This document shows, in pieces, positions 1 through 6,454 of a stretch of DNA of 64,000 bases. The position numbers were made by a program, and so were the translations under genes. The notes under the pieces are model-generated. The model did no database searches, was not told the origin of the DNA, and worked only from the letters and a program-made list of their open reading frames with translations. The DNA comes from Fibrobacter sp. UWP2 (GTDB lineage Bacteria > Fibrobacterota > Fibrobacteria > Fibrobacterales > Fibrobacteraceae), in NCBI RefSeq assembly GCF_900141705.1, contig NZ_FQYM01000004.1, positions 91,984 through 155,983 of the forward strand. The letters are read 5' to 3'. How positions within the stretch are numbered: position 1 is the stretch's first letter; every line of letters starts with the position of its first letter.

Positions 1-1250
1 TCGACGAGACGGGTGCCCGCGTGAAGCTCAATTCCATCAAGGTCCCGCAGGACCTGCTCGATATGGAATCGGAACTTGCCGAAGTCCTTTCGAAGAAGGA
101 AGAGGCGGTCGCGAACCAGGATTACACGAATGCGGCCGAGTGCCGCACCCGCGAAGAAGAACTCCAGAACGCCATCGCCGAGCGCAAGAAGCAGTTGCAG
201 GAAGAAGGGCAGGAGACCCCCGTCGTGGACGAAAGCGACATTCGCGATTGCATCAGCAAGATGACGGGCATTCCCGTGAGCCGCCTCGGCGGCGAAGAGA
301 CGCAGAAACTTCTCCACCTTGCCGACGAAATCAAGCAGCGGGTCATTGGCCAGGATGCGGCAGTCGATGCGATTGTCAAGTCCATCCGCCGTACGCGTGC
401 GGGCATCCGCAGCAGCAAGCGCCCGATGGGCAGTTTCCTCTTCCTCGGGCCTACCGGCGTGGGCAAGACGGAACTCGCGAAGGTGTTGAGCCTCTCGCTG
501 TTCGGGAGCGAAGAATCCATGATCCGCATCGACATGAGCGAATACATGGAAAAGCACAGCGTAAGCCGCCTTATCGGCGCGCCTCCGGGATATGTGGGAT
601 TCGAGGAAGGCGGCGGACAGCTTACCGAGAAGGTGCGCAAGCATCCTTATTCCGTCGTGCTGCTGGACGAAATCGAGAAGGCTCACCCGGACATCTACAA
701 CTTGCTCCTGCAAATTCTGGATGACGGCATCCTTACGGACAGTTATGGCCGCAAGATCAATTTCAAGAACACCATCATCATCATGACGAGTAACGCGGGT
801 GCGCGCGAAGTGCGCCACAGCGGCGGCATGGGGTTCACCAAGGAAGGGGAGACCGACGACTACGAGCGCATGGAAAACGCCATCCGCGAAGAGGTCAAGC
901 GCGTGTTCTCTCCGGAGTTCCTGAACCGCATCGACGAGCAGATTGTGTTCCGTGCCTTGAGCAAGAAGGACCTCGTTTCCGTCGTAGATATCCAGATGGG
1001 GTTCCTCCAGAAGAATATCTCCGACCGCGGAATCCTGCTGGAAATCAGCCAGGAGGCGAAGGAATTTATCGTGAACAACAATTACGATTCCACCCTGGGG
1101 GCGCGACCCATCCGCCGTTCCATCCAGAACCTCGTGGAAGACGCGATTGCCGAAGGGCTCCTGCTCGGTACCCTTACGGACTTCTCCACGATAAGCATCG
1201 GCGTCGAAAACGGCAAGCTCAGTTTCAAGTGCGAAAAGATCCAGTCGTAA
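1..1250 (+). CDS. clpC: ClpC-type AAA+ chaperone, C-terminal part (5' end outside window)
   Basis: The reading frame is open from the first base (codons start at position 3, reading D-E-T-G-A-R-V-K), so the GTG at 21 is internal and the gene begins upstream. A UVR-type coiled motif (about nt 45-200) separates the missing first ATPase module from the second. The second AAA+ module has Walker A GPTGVGKTE (about nt 447-473), Walker B VVLLDEIEKAH (about 655-687) and the C-terminal small domain with GARPIRRSIQ (about 1101-1130). Family knowledge: ClpC unfolds proteins for ClpP or acts as a chaperone in the cytoplasm. The UVR motif between the ATPase modules favours ClpC over ClpB. The gene is followed closely by the adenylate kinase gene on the same strand. 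Confidence 0.92.
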   Translation, partial: DETGARVKLNSIKVPQDLLDMESELAEVLSKKEEAVANQDYTNAAECRTREEELQNAIAERKKQLQEEGQETPVVDESDIRDCISKMTGIPVSRLGGEETQKLLHLADEIKQRVIGQDAAVDAIVKSIRRTRAGIRSSKRPMGSFLFLGPTGVGKTELAKVLSLSLFGSEESMIRIDMSEYMEKHSVSRLIGAPPGYVGFEEGGGQLTEKVRKHPYSVVLLDEIEKAHPDIYNLLLQILDDGILTDSYGRKINFKNTIIIMTSNAGAREVRHSGGMGFTKEGETDDYERMENAIREEVKRVFSPEFLNRIDEQIVFRALSKKDLVSVVDIQMGFLQKNISDRGILLEISQEAKEFIVNNNYDSTLGARPIRRSIQNLVEDAIAEGLLLGTLTDFSTISIGVENGKLSFKCEKIQS

Positions 1251-1304
1251 AAATGCTATCTTTGACCGCGAAAAATTTCAACAATCAAACCCAAGAGGTT
1301 AACA

Positions 1305-1955
1305 ATGGCTAAAATTCCTGCAGTTCTTATCTTCGGCGCACCGGGTTCCGGCAAGGGTACCGTCGGCGCGAAGCTCGCTGCTACCACTTCCCTCAAGCAC
1401 ATTTCCACGGGCGACATCTTCCGTGGCATTGCTCCTTCCAGCGAATCCGGCAAGCTCCTCGCTTCTTACTCCAGCAAGGGCCTGCTCGTTCCGGACGAAG
1501 CCACTGTCGAAATTTTCGGCCGCTTCATCGAAGGCCTCATCAATACGAACAAGGTAAACCCGGATAAGGATACCCTCCTCCTCGACGGTATTCCCCGCAC
1601 GGTTGCCCAGGTCAAGCTCATCGAATCCGTGGTCGACGTGAAGCACATCTTCGTGCTCGACATCAAGGATGAGAAGACCATCGTTGCCCGCCTCCTGAAC
1701 CGCGCCAAGATCGAAGGCCGCAAGGACGACGCCGACGAAGCCGTCATCAAGAACCGCCTCAAGGTGTACAAGGAATCCACCGCCAAGGTGCTCGGCAAGT
1801 ACAGCAAGTCCATCATCAGCCGCATCAATGGCGACAACACCCCGGACGAAGTGTTCTGCGACACCCTCGCTGCCTACGTGAAGTTCTGCAAGGCTTCTAA
1901 TAAGACCGCAAAGGCCAAAAAGCCGGCTAAGAAGGTCGCCAAAAAGGCCAAGTAA
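1305..1955 (+). CDS. adk: Adenylate kinase, short-LID type, with basic C-terminal tail
   Basis: Converts ATP + AMP to 2 ADP in the cytoplasm. The P-loop is GAPGSGKGT (residues 10-18), followed by the AMP-site stretch HISTGDIFRG and the nucleoside-monophosphate-kinase signature LLLDGIPRT. The LID is the short type (NRAKIEGRKDDADE), so the zinc-binding insertion of long bacterial enzymes is absent. The protein ends in a Lys/Ala/Pro-rich tail (KAKKPAKKVAKKAK) that normal Adk lacks. The ATG at 1305 is preceded by AAGAGGT at a good distance. A rho-independent terminator follows. Other NMP kinases are possible but the AMP-site residues fit Adk best. Confidence 0.9.
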   Translation: MAKIPAVLIFGAPGSGKGTVGAKLAATTSLKHISTGDIFRGIAPSSESGKLLASYSSKGLLVPDEATVEIFGRFIEGLINTNKVNPDKDTLLLDGIPRTVAQVKLIESVVDVKHIFVLDIKDEKTIVARLLNRAKIEGRKDDADEAVIKNRLKVYKESTAKVLGKYSKSIISRINGDNTPDEVFCDTLAAYVKFCKASNKTAKAKKPAKKVAKKAK

Positions 1956-1986
1956 TTCTTGTTTAACTAGGTAAAGCCTATAAAAG

Positions 1987-2018
1987 TCCCCGACTCAACC
2001 GAGTTGGGGATTTTTTTT
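1987..2018. terminator. Bidirectional terminator between adk and the ORF6N gene
   Basis: Ten-base-pair stem TCCCCGACTC / GAGTTGGGGA with a 4-nt loop, then eight T on the + strand. It follows adk and overlaps the last codons of the convergent ORF6N gene. Confidence 0.85.
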
Positions 2019-2939
2019 CTTCTGCGATTCCTTCAGCACTTCGTCTAACGTAAAATCCTCCTGCGTAAAGAAGAAGGTGTTCTTGCCCAAGTCCTTGAGC
2101 GAAGCCCCGAAGTGGTAGGCCGTATCGTCGATAAAAAGGAACCGGTCATGCATTCCGTAACTCGGCAAAACCTGCATCGGACTGTCGGGATACTGTTCGT
2201 TGTAAGTCGCCAGGTCCACCTTGAGAGCCTTGCTCTTGTCGTAAGTGTAAATCGTCACAGAAACACCCTTTTCGCGCTTGAGCATCATCGCCAGGGTTTT
2301 CTCGTCCACATACCTATCGACAAGGACGATCCTCTTTTTGGCCTGTCGGATTAAAGCGCACACGAAAACATAGGCGTCGAACTCCTGGTTGTTGTAGAAA
2401 AGGCCCTTGGATTTCAGTTCGCCGCGGTCCATCGCCTCGAATAGAGCGTCTATTTTGTGGTCATGGTCTAGCAGACGTGCGTCCTGTTCCAAATCCTTCA
2501 CTTCAATGTTTGAAATTCGGTTGATAAAACCTCCATTCTGCATGATGTAGTGTCTCATTGCCACAAACGCCTTCATGATGTCTATGCTGACCCTGATGGC
2601 TTTTTCGCTGTGTAAAACAGCCGAGAGCATCGCAACACCCTGTTCGGTGAATGCATAAGACGAATATTTGGAATGTTGTCCACGGCCGGTCTTTATGGTT
2701 CCATCTTGGCACCTTAGAGACTCTTCTTTTGTCAACTCGAAATAGAATTCATCGGGGAACCTGTTGGGATTACGTTTTACCGCTCGATTTATGTACTTTG
2801 TCTCCACCCCGTAAAGCGTAGCCAGGTCGCGGTCTAGCAACACCTGCCTGCCCCGAATAACCTGAATCATCTTTCCGACGCCTGACTCCACGAGCGGTTT
2901 TGCCGCCACAATCTGCTTTTTTTCTTCGTTTTTGCCCAT
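1995..2939 (-). CDS. ORF6N-domain DNA-binding protein with a PLD-like C-terminal half
   Basis: The N-terminal part (about residues 20-105) matches the ORF6N family: IRGRQVLLDRDLATLYGVET followed by NRAVKRNPNRFP and F-E-L-T. ORF6N domains are DNA-binding modules common in phages and mobile DNA, and also occur as stand-alone bacterial genes. The C-terminal part (about 195-300) has IVLVDRYVDEKTL, then MHDRFLFIDD and HFGASLKDLGK, which resembles a half-site of phospholipase-D-type nucleases with R in place of the usual K of HxK. Function is unknown; regulation or nucleic-acid processing is inference. It starts 20 nt from an 8-bp hairpin. No other phage gene is nearby. Confidence 0.75.
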   Translation of the reverse strand: MGKNEEKKQIVAAKPLVESGVGKMIQVIRGRQVLLDRDLATLYGVETKYINRAVKRNPNRFPDEFYFELTKEESLRCQDGTIKTGRGQHSKYSSYAFTEQGVAMLSAVLHSEKAIRVSIDIMKAFVAMRHYIMQNGGFINRISNIEVKDLEQDARLLDHDHKIDALFEAMDRGELKSKGLFYNNQEFDAYVFVCALIRQAKKRIVLVDRYVDEKTLAMMLKREKGVSVTIYTYDKSKALKVDLATYNEQYPDSPMQVLPSYGMHDRFLFIDDTAYHFGASLKDLGKNTFFFTQEDFTLDEVLKESQKKKNPQLG

Positions 2940-2962
2940 TTTTACCTCTATTAAACAAAAAA

Positions 2963-3018
2963 GACCGCATCCATTTAAGCAATAAATGAAATGCGGTCGC
3001 TTGCAGGTTTAGCCCTGC
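2963..3018. repeat. Two small hairpins upstream of the ORF6N gene
   Basis: GACCGCAT (2963-2970) pairs with ATGCGGTC (2991-2998); immediately after, GCAGG and CCTGC form a second short stem. They lie in the leader or promoter side of the minus-strand ORF6N gene. Role unknown. Confidence 0.5.
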
Positions 3019-3118
3019 TTACTATGTCTGTTTGGCTGGAATATACAAAAACGGGTTGAGAAAAACAAGTCTTTCAATGTGGGGGGGGAGGTCTCCCCCT
3101 GGCTCCAGCCCCGGCCAG

Positions 3119-3560
3119 AGTGTCATCCTGAGCGAAACGCAGTGGAGTCGAAGGATCTAGTCCCGCATTGCCTAGCTGGGTCTTCCGCGCACCCCCACTG
3201 CGGGGCTCAGCCGCCGCCCCGCAACGCCTTGCTCGCTCTAAATAATGTTTGCTCCAAGGGCCATTTCGCACGCAAACAAAATCACTTCGTTCCATTGTTT
3301 GCTTAGCAAAACGCCCCTCTCCGCAAAGAAACTCGAGAGTGGCTTCGGTTTCACGACGCTTATTGCTGGAACGTGCAAGAATCAGGTCCTGCGAAAGCCT
3401 TGTGACTGTTAGTCCCTGCGGCCTTCGCGAACCGCGGGTATCGTATTAAACAGCAGGGGGATGCTTTTCTCGTATGTCATTGCGAGCGTAGCGTGGCAAT
3501 CTAGACCCCTATTGTCACCCCGGACTCAGTTCCGGAGTCACCTTTTTCCCATTCAAAATC
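3119..3560. repeat. Gene-free stretch with dispersed intergenic repeats
   Basis: I see no credible gene between 2940 and 3560. The stretch carries a copy of a dispersed element beginning GTCATCCTGAGCG (about 3120-3158), a CATTGCGAGCG-type piece (about 3478-3500) and a CCGGACTC/TTCCGG palindrome (about 3520-3537). Related copies sit at about 6246-6390, 14262-14342 and 34608-34640. The short open frames here have no start signal or recognisable domain. Confidence 0.6.
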
Positions 3561-3817
3561 TATATTATCTGTTGAAAATAGAGTTTTCTCTTATTCTCTG
3601 TCTGAAACTTCGACAATTTCTACAACGGGAATAGGACGAACGCTCACGTCTGCGACAGGCTTTTGGTTTGTCGCATCGTTTTGCTGTAAGGCGTATTGTT
3701 TTTGCAATATGCCTGATGCATGCGGCCTTTTGGGGCGTGAGTTGTTTGTGTTTATTCGTTGTGGGCAGTCGAAGGCCTCAGACAGGTAAATGCATTCAAC
3801 TCCACGCCTTTTTTTTG
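3561..3817 (+). ncRNA. Candidate structured non-coding RNA upstream of the methyltransferase
   Basis: A TATATT hexamer lies at 3561-3566. Downstream, a stem forms between 3581-3598 and 3627-3645, with CTGTCTGAAACTTCGAC (3598-3614) at its top. That sequence is nearly complementary to GTCGAAGGCCTCAGACAG (3768-3785): an 8-bp and a 7-bp helix around a small internal loop. A second long-range stem, GGCGTGAGTTG (3734-3744) with CAACTCCACGCC (3797-3808), is followed at once by eight T, like an intrinsic terminator. No open frame fits. The boundaries are inferred from these signals, and there is no clear -35 box. The first hairpin recurs at 3863-3927 before the methyltransferase gene. Confidence 0.5.
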
Positions 3818-3862
3818 TTTCCTAAAAAACTTGGATAGATGCTGGATGAGAGTAGACTCACT

Positions 3863-3927
3863 GAGTATTGCTCTTGTCTCTGTCTGAAACTTCGACACTT
3901 TCTACAACGAGAATAAGACAAATACTC
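3863..3927 (+). repeat. Second copy of the RNA hairpin, in the methyltransferase leader
   Basis: This repeats the hairpin of the candidate RNA 282 bp upstream. The top sequence CTGTCTGAAACTTCGAC is identical (3880-3896), while the stem arms (3863-3880 with GAGAATAAGACAAATACTC at 3909-3927) differ from the first copy in ways that largely keep pairing. The rest of the upstream RNA is not repeated. It lies about 145 nt before the methyltransferase start and so could be part of its 5' UTR. Confidence 0.5.
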
Positions 3928-4037
3928 GCATAAACCCATGAATGCTATGGGTATATTACGTCCTGGGCGTATTGTATTCGCTTGGGACTGCGGGTTATTG
4001 TGTTGTATTGAGAAGTCGTGCTTTTAGCTCCTGCGAG

Positions 4038-4065
4038 AGTGAACTCGTTCACTTTCAGCATGGAG
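4038..4065 (+). promoter_or_regulatory. Palindrome and Shine-Dalgarno before the methyltransferase
   Basis: AGTGAAC-TC-GTTCACT (4038-4053) is a perfect 7-bp inverted repeat, followed by GGAG (4062-4065) seven nt before the ATG. CTCC at about 4028-4031 could pair with that GGAG around the palindrome. An operator or a translation-control hairpin would both fit. Confidence 0.45.
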
Positions 4066-4072
4066 TAACACG

Positions 4073-5095
4073 ATGTCTGATAACCGCAATTTGCATAGTG
4101 CAAACAAAGCGAAACAGGATGAATTCTATACCCAACTTTCGGATATAGAAAACGAACTGAAGCATTACAAGAAACACTTCAAGGGTAAGACAGTTCTTTG
4201 CAACTGTGATGACCCTCGCGTTTCGAACTTTTTCCACTACTTCGCCTACAATTTTGAACATTTGGGTTTGAAAAGGCTGATTACCACTTGTTACAAGAAT
4301 CAGGAACGGGACCTGTTCAGCCAGAATAATTCGGAGCGCGCCATCTGGTTGGAGTATTATGGCGACAAAAATGGCAACCTTGTTCCTGATCCCGAAGAAA
4401 TCGGTATCCATTATTTTAAAGGCGATGGCGACTTTCGCAGTGCCGAATGCATTGAACTCTTAAAGCAGGCCGACATCGTGGTGACAAATCCACCCTTTAG
4501 TTTGTTTACGGATTACATAGGGCAATTGGCGAAATACGATAAAAAATTTCTAGTTCTAGGAAATAAGAACGCTGTTACATATAAAGAAGTATTCCAATTT
4601 TTTAAGGAAAATAAGTTGTGGATTGGAGTCACTCCAATGAGCCGCGAGATTTACTTTGATGTAAATCAGGACTTTATCGAAGAGAGCCTGGCAAAAAACA
4701 GAAATAGGACAATCGTTGTTCGTGATGGCAAGTATATGGCAAGGAGTCCGTCAATTTGGTTTACTAATCTTGACCACAAAAAGCGCCATGAAGAATTGAT
4801 ACTCTACAAGAAATATTCTCCAGAAGAATATCCGAAATACGACAATTACGACGCGATAGAAGTCAGTAAAACAGAATGTATCCCAGAAGATTATGACGGA
4901 ATTATGGGTGTTCCGATAACTTTCCTTGATAAATACAATCCAGAGCAGTTCGAAATTTTGGGAATGGAATCATCGGCCGGCTATGATCCTGAAATCGTCG
5001 GTATTCCGCGGTTGAAAGATGGCGATGCTCGACCCGCCGTTAATGGCAAAATAACTTATGCAAGAATTTTTATCCGCCGTCGCAAGGAGGTCTAA
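4073..5095 (+). CDS. EcoRI-family adenine-specific DNA methyltransferase
   Basis: The 340-residue protein matches the EcoRI-type N6-adenine methylase family. Residues 41-53 (VLCNCDDPRVSNF) form the SAM-site region and NPPF (139-142) is the catalytic motif. It would methylate adenine in a specific DNA sequence using S-adenosylmethionine. The start has GGAG seven nt upstream. The next gene, a DUF262-HNH nuclease, begins directly after its stop codon and its ribosome site lies inside this gene, so the two are translated together. Base composition is visibly A+T-richer than neighbouring housekeeping genes, which suggests transfer. Target site unknown. Confidence 0.88.
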   Translation: MSDNRNLHSANKAKQDEFYTQLSDIENELKHYKKHFKGKTVLCNCDDPRVSNFFHYFAYNFEHLGLKRLITTCYKNQERDLFSQNNSERAIWLEYYGDKNGNLVPDPEEIGIHYFKGDGDFRSAECIELLKQADIVVTNPPFSLFTDYIGQLAKYDKKFLVLGNKNAVTYKEVFQFFKENKLWIGVTPMSREIYFDVNQDFIEESLAKNRNRTIVVRDGKYMARSPSIWFTNLDHKKRHEELILYKKYSPEEYPKYDNYDAIEVSKTECIPEDYDGIMGVPITFLDKYNPEQFEILGMESSAGYDPEIVGIPRLKDGDARPAVNGKITYARIFIRRRKEV

Positions 5096-6190
5096 ATGAA
5101 AATCGAACTCAAACAAATCAAGATTCGTGACCTTGTTGATTGTTACGAGAATGACGATGAAACGGGCCGTGTCGTGGCCTATGGAGGCAAACTCGATATT
5201 CGCCCGCCTTACCAGCGCGAGTTTATCTATAAGGAGAAACAGCGCGATGCCGTGATTGAGACTGTTCGTCAGGGATTCCCGCTGAATGTGATGTATTGGG
5301 CTCTGCGCGAAGACGGTTCCTTTGAAGTGATTGACGGGCAGCAACGCACGATTTCAATCTGCCAATATGTCGCAGGCGATTTTAGTTACCTGTTCAAGCA
5401 TTTCCATAACTTGCAGAAAGATGAACAGGAAAAAATTTTGGACTACGAGTTGATGGTCTATGTGTGCGATGGTACGGATAGCGAAAAGCTCAAGTGGTTC
5501 GAGACCATCAACATCGCGGGCGAGGAACTCACCAAGCAAGAACTGCGAAATGCCGTATATGCCGGGCCTTGGCTTGCTGATGCAAAACGTTACTTCAGTA
5601 AAAATGGGTGCTTGGCTCAAAAAATCGCTGCGGACTACCTGAATGGTTCCGCTATCCGACAAGATTATCTAGAAACGGCTTTGAAGTGGATATCCAAGAA
5701 TTCCGTGGATGTCTATATGGCTAAACATCAGCATGATGTGAACGCCAATGCTTTGCAACAGTATTTCCGTTCTGTAATTGACTGGATCGAGACTACATTC
5801 AAACCGACCAAAGAACGCAAGAAGATAATGAAGGGCGTGGAGTGGGGCGAGCTCTATGACAAGTACAAAGACAATATTTACGATTTCAAGATGATTGATA
5901 ATGAAGTCGCACGGCTTGTCAAGGATGACGACGTAACTAACAAGAGAGGAATTTATCCGTACGTGTTGACGGGCGATGAACGCTACTTGTCTATCCGTGC
6001 ATTTACGGAAAACCAGAAAATAAAGGCTTACGAAAGGCTGGCGGGAATTTGCCCCATTTGTAAAAAGCACTTTGAAATTCCTGAAATGGAAGCCGACCAT
6101 ATTATACCATGGAGCGATGGCGGCTTGACCATTGATGTAAACTGCCAAATGCTTTGCAGGAACTGCAATAGAAGAAAAAGCGACAAGTAA
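5096..6190 (+). CDS. DUF262 + HNH endonuclease, partner of the methyltransferase
   Basis: The N-terminal DUF262 domain shows RPPYQREF (36-43) and the hallmark DGQQR (80-84), as in GmrS/SspE-type proteins where this domain binds or hydrolyses nucleotides and senses DNA modification. The C-terminus (about 317-364) is an HNH nuclease with CPIC, DHIIPW and CRNC, i.e. a zinc-supported beta-beta-alpha metal site. The perfect AAGGAGGT site is at the end of the methyltransferase gene and there is no gap. Inference: the nuclease of a restriction-like defence pair protected or triggered by the adjacent methylation. Whether it cuts unmodified DNA (type II-like) or modified DNA (type IV-like) cannot be read from sequence. 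A+T-rich like its partner. Confidence 0.87.
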   Translation: MKIELKQIKIRDLVDCYENDDETGRVVAYGGKLDIRPPYQREFIYKEKQRDAVIETVRQGFPLNVMYWALREDGSFEVIDGQQRTISICQYVAGDFSYLFKHFHNLQKDEQEKILDYELMVYVCDGTDSEKLKWFETINIAGEELTKQELRNAVYAGPWLADAKRYFSKNGCLAQKIAADYLNGSAIRQDYLETALKWISKNSVDVYMAKHQHDVNANALQQYFRSVIDWIETTFKPTKERKKIMKGVEWGELYDKYKDNIYDFKMIDNEVARLVKDDDVTNKRGIYPYVLTGDERYLSIRAFTENQKIKAYERLAGICPICKKHFEIPEMEADHIIPWSDGGLTIDVNCQMLCRNCNRRKSDK

Positions 6191-6205
6191 AAAATTCGAG
6201 AACGG

Positions 6206-6390
6206 TGATTCCGGGACAAACCCGGAATGACAAGTGCAGGTCTGGATCCTTCGACTCCACTGCGTTCCGCTCAGGATGACAATTGGGGGCGTTGCGGGGT
6301 GCTCCCCGCAGAGGGGGTAGCGGAAGACTTGCCCTGGTTCGGTTTAGATCCTTCGACTTCGCCCTATGGGCTCCGCTCAGGATGACAGAA
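6206..6390. repeat. Cluster of dispersed intergenic repeats
   Basis: Contains a CCGGG-ACAAA-CCCGG hairpin (about 6211-6225) and two inverted copies of the GTCATCCTGAGCG element (about 6246-6282 and 6348-6388), each reading GGATCCTTCGACT or ATCCTTCGACT to CTCAGGATGACA. The two copies differ in the centre. No gene is seen between 6191 and 6454. Confidence 0.65.
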
Positions 6391-6441
6391 GGGCAAGGCT
6401 GTAGCGAGGGGGAGGCTTCCCCCCCCTTGGGTAGAATTTTC

Positions 6442-6454
6442 TATCTTTACGTCC
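6442..6454 (+). promoter_or_regulatory. Putative -10 box close to the cimA start (leaderless?)
   Basis: TATCTT at 6442-6447 is seven nt before the ATG and there is no Shine-Dalgarno sequence. No clear -35 box is visible. Confidence 0.4.

Noticed and set aside
1995..2939. Prophage
   Set aside because: ORF6N domains are common in phages, but no capsid, integrase or lysis gene is nearby.
3079..3449. Short open frames in the repeat-rich stretch
   Set aside because: They are made of dispersed repeat sequence, lack ribosome sites and have no recognisable composition.
3598..3630. Cas12a-like repeat because of AATTTCTAC
   Set aside because: Only one copy has that exact string, the surrounding hairpin differs from a Cas12a repeat, and no effector gene is nearby.
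3561..3817. Retron msr-msd
   Set aside because: Long-range pairing of ends is retron-like, but there is no reverse transcriptase gene anywhere near.
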